Assembly: GCA_963853835.1 (NCBI GenBank)
Contig: OY970832.1
Span: 1,384,001-1,448,000 of the forward strand
Source of the DNA: Calendula officinalis
Taxonomy: Eukaryota > Streptophyta > Magnoliopsida > Asterales > Asteraceae
Length of the DNA: 64,000 nucleotides
Direction: 5' to 3'
Every line of letters begins with the position of its first letter. Positions within the stretch are counted from its first letter, which is position 1. A program made the translations under genes and the position numbers. This document shows positions 58,001 through 64,000 of the stretch, piece by piece. The notes under the pieces were generated by a model, which made no database searches, had not been told where the DNA came from, and saw only the letters and a list, made by a program, of their open reading frames with translations.

Positions 58001-59375
58001 TGAAAACCATCAGTCGTGTAGGAAGAATCGGGACGGTCAAATGGTGCTTCCGAATGGTCAAATTTGGCGGCCGCAGTTGCTTATGTTGTGCTACTCGATC
58101 AAGATTTTAGCAGAAGCGAATGCGTTGACTAAACCGCAAGACCCGTTTGATAACCGGAAGCTTTTCGGGTTTCGGGTTCGGTCGCCCCCGTTACCGTATA
58201 TGTTATCTTCAATGTTGATGTCACGGGCCCACCCGAAGCAAGGCGGTGATGGTGGTGATTCAGATGCTGACCTGGCGGAGTTGACCGATTCTGACCGGGA
58301 AGAAGATGGAGATGAATACGATCAGTTACCCCCGTTTAAACCGTTGAAGAAAACCCAGCTTTCTAAGCTTAGCAAAGAGCAGAAAAAGGCTTACTTTGAT
58401 GAATACGATTACCGGGTCAAACTTTTACAGAAAAAACAATTTAAAGAAGAATTAAAAAGAATAAAAGAAATGAAGAATCCAAATTCGACTGAGCAAAGCT
58501 TCCCGGAGGAAGGCGGTGACGGAGATGCTCCGGCGCCGGTGGCGGTGCCGCTACCGGACATGGCACTGCCGCCATCGTTCGATTCCGACAACCCGGCTTA
58601 CCGGTTCCGGTTCCTCGAGCCCACTTCACAGTTTTTGGCCCGGCCCGTTTTGGACACTCACGGGTGGGACCACGATTGCGGGTATGACGGTGTCAATCTT
58701 GAACAAACTTTCGCGATTGCTAACCGTTTTCCCGCCAATGTCTCCGTTCAAGTCACTAAAGACAAAAAAGACTTCAGTATCAATCTCGATTCCTCGGTTT
58801 CCGCTAAACACGGTGAAAACACTTCCACAATGGCGGGTTTCGACATCCAACCCATCGGGAAACAGCTGGCGTACATCGTACGAGGCGAGACCAAATTCAA
58901 AAACCTTAAAAAAAACAAAACGGCGGCTGGAATGTCGGTCACTTTCCTCGGCGAAAACGTCGTCACGGGGTTCAAACTCGAGGACCAAATCACACTCGGG
59001 AGACAATATTCAATCATCGGGAGTGCGGGAACGGTTCGGTTCCAATCCGATTCGGCTTACGGTGCAAACATCGAGATCCAACGGCGGGAACTCGAGTACC
59101 CGATTGGTCAAATCCAGTCAACCGTTGGATTGTCGATTATAAAATGGAGAGGTGATTTAGCTTTGGGTTTGAATAGTTTGGCCCAATTCTCCGCGGGCCG
59201 GAATTCAAAAGTGGCGGTTCGGGCTGGGATTAATAATAAAATGAGTGGTCAAATCACGGTCAAAACTAGCAGCTCGGAACATCTTGTGCTTGCACTTGTG
59301 GCGGTTATTCCTTCGGTTATTTCTGCTTATAAGAAATTTTGGCCCACTGCTGATGAGAAGTATTCTGCTTATTAA
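55095..59375 (+). CDS. TOC159: Translocase of chloroplast TOC159, preprotein receptor GTPase
   Basis: A single 1426-codon exon. Residues 1 to about 700 form the acidic A domain, very rich in Glu, Asp, Val and Ser and containing tandem repeats (DVDLPPPAVAAEVAAVT units). The GTPase domain follows: P-loop GKAGVGKSA at about residue 796, DTPG at about 842, plus QPATGSVKKITG and VLYVDRLDAQTRDVND. From about residue 1080 the membrane-anchoring M domain runs to the end (…AYKKFWPTADEKYSAY). TOC159 recognises transit peptides of photosynthetic preproteins at the chloroplast outer envelope with TOC34 and TOC75. Length and single-exon structure fit Arabidopsis TOC159 (1503 residues). No lesion was seen. 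The start codon follows an A/C-rich leader. A G-box CACGTG lies at about 54859. Confidence 0.95.
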   Translation: MDAKEDTSLSGSASVSSDKIETVNDTNGFNSINKIDGSSNNDKVSSLNTVSDDETDGFASGEEEPFETVLDDNLVLEKGTLANVDEGDESFSEASEFLAPKVESATVDDAEKVNLNLVENLESDSKLNLDSKVDKAASETVKSGGTDGVENEVVVANGVKVTPEGDSIVEEIKVDAPAPGVAVVANTDEVLDDDEDEDDVLLVGGADDTNTSVETEIEIEKVDLDSVVADDVKVTSEGDSVAEAVESDFPPPAVAEEAAAVTEVNDGTPDLASEGESVDIEKLYLDSIDVENSYLDAVVADDVKVISEGDSVIEAVESDLPPPPVAAEVAADTNVETPVANEEKANSEPEPVVESRDVDLPPPAVAAEVAAVTDVETPVLESVVANEEKVTSEPEAVVESRDVDLPPPALAAEVAAVTNVETPVLESVVANEEKVSSEQEPVVESRDVDLSPPEVAAEVAAVETETPDLESVDTNDVKITTSEQDSVVEAVNVGLPIPGVTGVAVVTQAAEDGGDVAVTDEKIDRVLEEVVDKEVVVGVVTDGKFSPLEVEDSANLDVEQEVDFDIKENSLENGPSADKFVLEDSAGKDETDDEEDEDTKQFMEELEGGESSQDRSQMIDGQIVTDSDEEDDDEEEDGKGLFDSAALAALLKAAADGGSEGGNITFSSQDGSRLFTVERPAGLGPSLRANPRPARSNIFNPPSVMNNTETESNLTEDERKKLEKLQAIRVKFLRLVHKLGLSPEESVAAQVLYRLALIAGRQTGQSFSLDAAKQKAMELESEENNDVDFSVNILVIGKAGVGKSATINSIFGEEKTVINAFQPATGSVKKITGLVNGVMVNVSDTPGLKVSAMEQAYNRSVLSSAKKFTKKSPPDIVLYVDRLDAQTRDVNDIPLLKTITGSLGPSIWRSAIVTFTHGASAPPEGANGLPLSYEMFVTQRSHVVQQAIGHAVGDLRMMSPSLMNPVSLVENHQSCRKNRDGQMVLPNGQIWRPQLLMLCYSIKILAEANALTKPQDPFDNRKLFGFRVRSPPLPYMLSSMLMSRAHPKQGGDGGDSDADLAELTDSDREEDGDEYDQLPPFKPLKKTQLSKLSKEQKKAYFDEYDYRVKLLQKKQFKEELKRIKEMKNPNSTEQSFPEEGGDGDAPAPVAVPLPDMALPPSFDSDNPAYRFRFLEPTSQFLARPVLDTHGWDHDCGYDGVNLEQTFAIANRFPANVSVQVTKDKKDFSINLDSSVSAKHGENTSTMAGFDIQPIGKQLAYIVRGETKFKNLKKNKTAAGMSVTFLGENVVTGFKLEDQITLGRQYSIIGSAGTVRFQSDSAYGANIEIQRRELEYPIGQIQSTVGLSIIKWRGDLALGLNSLAQFSAGRNSKVAVRAGINNKMSGQITVKTSSSEHLVLALVAVIPSVISAYKKFWPTADEKYSAY
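55770..56515 (+). repeat. Tandem repeats in the TOC159 acidic domain
   Basis: Two related repeat types follow each other. The first (about 55779 and 55994) has GTTGTTGCAGATGATGTGAA and a SEGDSV..AVESD core. The second repeats every 135 bp (starts near 56109, 56244 and 56379) with GTTGCAAATGAAGAAAAAG and VESRDVDL core. Copy borders keep the reading frame (45 codons). Confidence 0.85.
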
Positions 59376-59733
59376 GTACGATCTTATTTTCTATTTTTTT
59401 TCGTATTATTATTGTTTTGATTTAAATTGTTGTGTTTTTATTATTGAATAATATGCAAGCAACTGAAGCTTTTGTTTAGTATTCGATTTTGTGGTACGAA
59501 AATGAGATGAAACTATGAGGGAATACATTTATTCTATTCTGCTTTGATTTTGGATAGACCTAACAAATTTCATATAACATGTACAAATAAAACAGAAGGA
59601 TATTTATCCGAATCAAAGATTCAATTTAAACTGTTATACAAGAAAATGGAAAGTAATATTATCCATGCTTCGTGTGGGTGCTACACTAATATTCAAAGAT
59701 AGACTTAGGCTTGTAATTGTGATGTAGGAAATT

Positions 59734-60669
59734 TTAGAATTTAATTTTTACTTGTTGGAATGCTAACTCAAGTTCTTTCACTATCTCAACCATCATTGGT
59801 CGCTCTTCCCGAGCTTTATTCACGCATCGATATGCGATGGCCGAGAACGTATTCAAAGACTGTAGATCCATCTGTTCTCTTAGACCAACAAGGATAATTT
59901 CATCTAACCTTTTTTCTTCATAGCATTTTCTCCAATTAGGCACTAATATCCTAGTTAGTTGACCATTATTTGACTCAAAACATAACCTCCCACACAAAAC
60001 TTCAAACAACACCACTCCAAAAGAGTACACATCAGACTCTTTTGTTAGAAAACCCATCTCCCAATACACCGGATCACAGTACCCATGAGTACCGACCGCA
60101 TTTGAGAAAACATATGTATGCTCCTGATTAGCGGGCCCAAATTTCGAAAGACCAAAATCAGACACTTTAGCCAACCAATTGTCATCCAAAAGGATGTTTG
60201 CACTTTTAATGTCACGATGTAGAACTCTTTGTTGTGTTCCCATTGGATCGTGTAGGTAATTTATTGCATGTGCAGCCCCAATGCATATTTTTAAGCGTAG
60301 GGTCCACGTAAGCGTACTAGCATCCCATAAATAACGATCTAGGCTCCCACGAGAAGCATACTCATATGTAAGGATCATCTCATCACCCTGAATGCATGAG
60401 AGAAATTAAGTTTTTATGCTTGTATCGAGAAAGCATTTCGATCTCGTTCCAAAACTCGACATTTCCTTGACCTAGCTTACGATCTAATCGCTTAAAAGCG
60501 ACTGTAATTTGTCCATTTGGGAGAGACAATTCTCCTTTGTACACACGTCCAAACCCAATGACCTTGCTCACATCAAAATTGTTGGTGGCCGTTTCTATAT
60601 CTTTCATTTCAATTTTAAGGTGATCGACATGTTTCATGAAAGACGAACCAGATCCACCAAATTTTGCTC
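59734..60669 (-). pseudogene. Receptor-like protein kinase domain, frameshifted
   Basis: The minus strand encodes a Ser/Thr kinase close to FERONIA/malectin-like receptor kinase catalytic domains. Visible are KFGGSGSSFMKHVDH, ETATNNFDVSKVIG, the ATP-anchoring Lys in VAFKRLD, EIEMLSRYKHKNLISL, LHRDIKSANILLDD (HRD), DFGLSKFG (DFG), GTHGYCDPVYWEMG and a normal C-terminus with TAG. Two lesions are seen. The glycine loop reads VIG-FGRVYKG, lacking about three residues of GxGGFG. A frameshift at about 60385 (CTCATGCATTCAGG) fits loss of the 8 bp that would encode IGF. The N-terminus has no ATG where homologues begin; the sequence there can instead be read as an AG splice acceptor at 60670. It is catalytically dead unless repaired by splicing. 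Confidence 0.82.
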
Positions 60670-60737
60670 CTGAAGATAACAACAATTCTGCTCTTTTAGC
60701 TTCGGTTTATTACGAATTTATGATTTATTTAACGTAC

Positions 60738-62863
60738 CCGTATTATTTTCAGCCGAAACATTTTGAAGTTTCTCATCCTTCAAAAATTACAACAATGGGA
60801 TAAAAAATTTAGCCTTTCATGTGTATATGATAGAGATGATCCAGCAAACAATACGTACCAACTGTCTCAATTCATGGTTTTCACTAACACCTTTATCATT
60901 ATTTGGCGCCACATCAGCATCAGCAGCAACAACATTGTCATTATTAGCCTTCGATTTCATCTTCTCTACATAAATCAATGAATAACCTTACAAAAAAATC
61001 TAGCTTTTGAACGAAATTAAGCTTCAACGCACCTAAAGACATAAACGGCTGTCCTCTCACTTGAGCAGACTTGGGCAAAATCTGCAGACAAAACTATATA
61101 TTATAGTGGATAATAAAATAAAAGACCATACGTGAAATTTAGTATAAACCTCAGGGACCATCCTTGTAATTTACTCTATTTTTTAGATTATTTCTATATT
61201 AACATACTACTATCATTAATAAAAAGAATATAACTATTAATTTTTAGAGTAAATTACAATATGGTCCCTGAGGTTAACACCAAATTTCACCTATGGTCCT
61301 TTAATTTAAATAGTTACACCGGTAGTCCTTTTTTCAAAACCTTTTGCACCGACAACCCTTTGAATGTTAATTTTTTTTTGTTAAAAAATTACATTGTTAG
61401 TCCTTTTTCTATTAGATATTCAACTGACGTTAGACTAAAGGACTACGCATGCAACATGTTTCCATAAAAAGACTGCCAATGTATTTTTTTTTTTTAAATG
61501 AAGAACCATACGTGAAATTTGAGGTAAACATCAGGGAACATCCTTGTATTACTCTAATATTTATTAGTATTTTAATTAATACACTTTATGTTATTATATA
61601 TAAATATATTAATATGACATACGTACCTTGATTAGACCAGGTGCCTCTACCAGATCCAGTGGTAAGCTGTTGTATAACATATCAACATCATCAAATTCAT
61701 CAAAATCCTCCTGTAGAATAAATGACTTATAGTTTAAAAAAAAGATTAAACTGATATAATCCATTTAGTATCTACATGAAAGCCACAACATTAAGAGAAC
61801 TTTTAGGAAGAAATATAAAAAACCTGATTGCGGTCCACATAGTCGTCAACGAAGTCCTTAACATCATTAACTTGCTCAGGACTTAACTCGTCATTATCTA
61901 GCAACCTCAATACCAACTCTAGCTTCATTATATGAGCCTTGTGCCGACTAATTGATGACTCTAAATGTACCTATAGAACAAAAAAAGTCAACGATTTTGA
62001 AACTTAGAGTCAACGACTCATCGAGGAGTTGGGGTCTGCGTTTTACAAAGATACTTATTAATTTCGTTAGGGTAACTTGGACAATTATTATATAATATTC
62101 ACTTAATGTTATTAATTTCGCTTTGCAAACAAGCCGGAGTGGTTGCAAATTTACTTAATGTGTACACTACAATTATATAAATAATTTTAAATAACAATAT
62201 AAATCAAATAAAATACACCATAAAAAACTACGTACTATTATTGTATAAAAAAAAGACACCATTTAAACACCATAAAATAATAATAATGATTCAATAGTGA
62301 TAACATTTGGTAAATATTAAATATACAATTATGTTTGGAATTTAATAAATTGTATCCATTATTCACCATCTTACCAGTCTTGGAGGTCTTGTTTTTCCTT
62401 TCGTAACAGACAACCCCTCCATCTCAAATTCAAAGACATCGATTTGAGATTCCAGCTCAGACACCTAATCAATTATAAGACTTTTTATATATAATGCTTA
62501 AAGAAATATAAAAATATGTACACCAACACACAAGCTTAAATAATAACAACATCAATTTTCTTACTCCTACATACCGTATTGTTCAACCAATATCTAGTCT
62601 CTGACTTGGCATTCTCTTTTAGATCCTAAAAAGGTCAGCAATAAATAAACTTAACTATACTCAGTTTCAACTGAATTTATAATGAGAAATTTAAAAAAAG
62701 AAAAGAAAAAAGAAGATAAAATAGCTACCGTTATATACAGGCCTTGTTTGGAGAAAGCTTTTGTCTTTGTCTCCTTTTCATAAATCTTATAGCGTTCCAT
62801 TTCGCGCTCAATAAGCTTACGAGCATCCATTAAAGCCTGCTTGTAAGAGGCACTAAGAAGTAA
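60738..62863 (-). pseudogene. NOT3 (CCR4-NOT complex) N-terminal exons, 5'-incomplete
   Basis: Seven or eight exons with GT/AG borders and matching phases read on the minus strand: about 62739-62863 (SYKQALMDARKLIEREMERY, KETKTKAFSKQGL), 62575-62625 (DLKENAKSETRYWLNN), 62375-62464 (VSELESQIDVFEFEMEGLSV), 61824-61970 (RHKAHIMKLELVLRLLDNDE and PEQVNDVKDFVDDYV), 61627-61710 (EDFDEFDDVDMLYNSLPLDL), 61033-61081, 60859-60965 and 60738-60777. The first five are the NOT3 domain of CNOT3, which scaffolds mRNA deadenylation and decapping. Exons for the true N-terminus are not in the window, and repeats begin just upstream. The C-terminal NOT box is absent; instead the last exon ends in phase 1 next to the kinase. 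Confidence 0.82.
61130..61580. repeat. Inverted GTAAATTACAA/AGGACCAT repeats in NOT3 intron
   Basis: Segments CCTCAGGGACCATCCTTGTA (61151), ATGGTCCCTGAGGTTAACAC (61261) and ACATCAGGGAACATCCTTGT (61530) mirror each other around AT-rich DNA. They look like overlapping ends of MULE-like elements of the kind seen at 37465. Confidence 0.55.
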
Positions 62864-62939
62864 CTGAAACAAAATGTAAGCATTTAACTTTGAGACAATG
62901 ACAAAAAATGATGCTAAAAAGTATAACTTACTCGAAGTC

Positions 62940-64000
62940 GTAAAAATCGGTCGGTGGTACCTAGTCGGTCGACCACATTCAAGCAATTAATCGGTTTTGG
63001 TAGTGATTAATCGGATACTAGGCGGGTACCCTAAATTATAAATGAATCTATCTATTTAAAATATATACATATTAATATATGGATCCGATTCAGCGTAGAA
63101 CGTTTAAAGGTGCAGAACCGCAGAACCATCCTAACATCCAATGTTTTCTATGTTATACATAATGTATACATTTTCATACACGCTGTAACACGTTTACACA
63201 TCCAATGTTTCCAAATTTTTATATAAATATATTTATATATTATATACTATGTGTATAAAAAATTGGAAACATTGGATGTTAGGATGGTTACGACGTGTAT
63301 GAAAATGTACAGCTTATGTATAACATAGAAAACATTGGATGTTAGGATGGTTCTGCGGTTCCGCACCTTTAAACAGTTTCGCGCTGAATCGGACACTTAA
63401 TATATAATATATGGTTTTGTAAAATGAAATTGATGAATCATTAATACTTTTGTGTTAGCCTCACCATTATCAAAAATGAAGTGTTTTGATGAATTAAATG
63501 CAGTGACATGAAAGACATGTAACATTTACTATCATGTTCCCCTAATGCACATACTAGAAAGCCCCTATATATTTACTAGTATTAGACAAAAAAATACATT
63601 CTATTTAGGGTTAATATTAAAAGTGTCATGATTTGCTCAAGGAATACATTCATTTCTACAAGGAAATACAATTTTACCCCTAAACATATTTTTGAGCATG
63701 AAAATATCGAATTTAATGTGAAACGTGTAAAATCTTAAATTTATATTAAAAAACATAATAAATGAAACAGATAAATATGGGGGAATCAAAGAATAAAGTA
63801 CAAGTGATCCAGAAAGTACTTCAAAAAATTTAATCAATTTTGACTTTAGTTGACCGACTGATTTTGGCAGATTTTGACCAGATCCGATTGATCAGCGGCT
63901 ATACAGAGATTTACAACACTGAACTTAATTGAGTCTTGCTGAGATGTTTCGATTACGAATTCAAACTAATAACAATTAAGTAGAAAACGGAGAAATAAAT
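62940..64000. other. Repeat DNA upstream of the NOT3 exons, with inverted repeat
   Basis: No gene. 63085-63395 is a near-perfect inverted repeat: the arms share AACATTGGATGTTAGGATGG and TTTAAAGGTGC(A/G)GAACCGC, with TTCAGCG(T/C) at the outer ends. 62940-63000 and 63840-63900 share AATCGG / GGTCGGT words in opposite orientation and may be the ends of an older element around the inverted repeat. Further NOT3 5' exons, if they survive, would lie beyond 64000. Confidence 0.5.

Noticed and set aside
58516..59142. 208-codon Arg/Ser-rich frame on the plus strand
   Set aside because: Out-of-frame shadow of the TOC159 membrane domain.

Overview
This is nuclear DNA of a flowering plant. The genes have spliced introns and plant-only families (TOC159, REF/SRPP, plant TSPO, defensin-like peptides), and the intergenic space is AT-rich and packed with plant transposons. 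The style of the repeats and the kinase/copia families suggest a eudicot, most probably Asteraceae; that placement is inference. No prokaryotic features, CRISPR arrays or convincing tRNA/rRNA genes were seen.

Layout. 1-9.5 kb is a graveyard: a Ty1-copia-type coiled-coil fragment, a truncated hAT element with a broken transposase, and two family-1 beta-glucosidase relics in opposite orientation, one carrying the hAT insertion inside an exon. 9.5-17.8 kb is repeats with one captured PERK-kinase fragment. 17.8-35.1 kb is a tandem array of small secreted cysteine-rich peptide genes on the minus strand (A, B, C, D plus an orphan first exon E). All share a 58-bp signal-peptide exon, a phase-1 intron, a ten-cysteine second exon ending in CCC, and a conserved TATA region. 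The array is riddled with solo LTRs, MITEs, a MULE and a LINE.

36.3-39.0 kb holds two ordinary genes, TSPO (plus) and a stand-alone AlkB dioxygenase of ALKBH8 type (minus, 4 exons). 40.5-43.6 kb is a Helitron-derived block with a Rep fragment, a hairpin/CTAG end and captured pieces of at least three host genes (aconitase, MCM6, RRP44). 44.7-47.7 kb holds two PIF/Harbinger-type elements. 49.0-50.5 kb is an intact REF/SRPP gene. A 740-bp solo LTR sits about 370 bp upstream of the start codon of an intact 1426-codon TOC159 gene (55.1-59.4 kb). 59.7-62.9 kb (minus) is a broken receptor-like kinase domain lying directly downstream, in the same orientation and in compatible splice phase, of exons of the NOT3 subunit of CCR4-NOT: a candidate chimeric gene or pseudogene.

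Working genes are probably only TSPO, ALKBH8-like, SRPP, TOC159 and the defensin-like genes A-D; they do not form a shared pathway apart from the peptide cluster. Exon boundaries were read by eye from GT/AG sites and phase; none has transcript support here.
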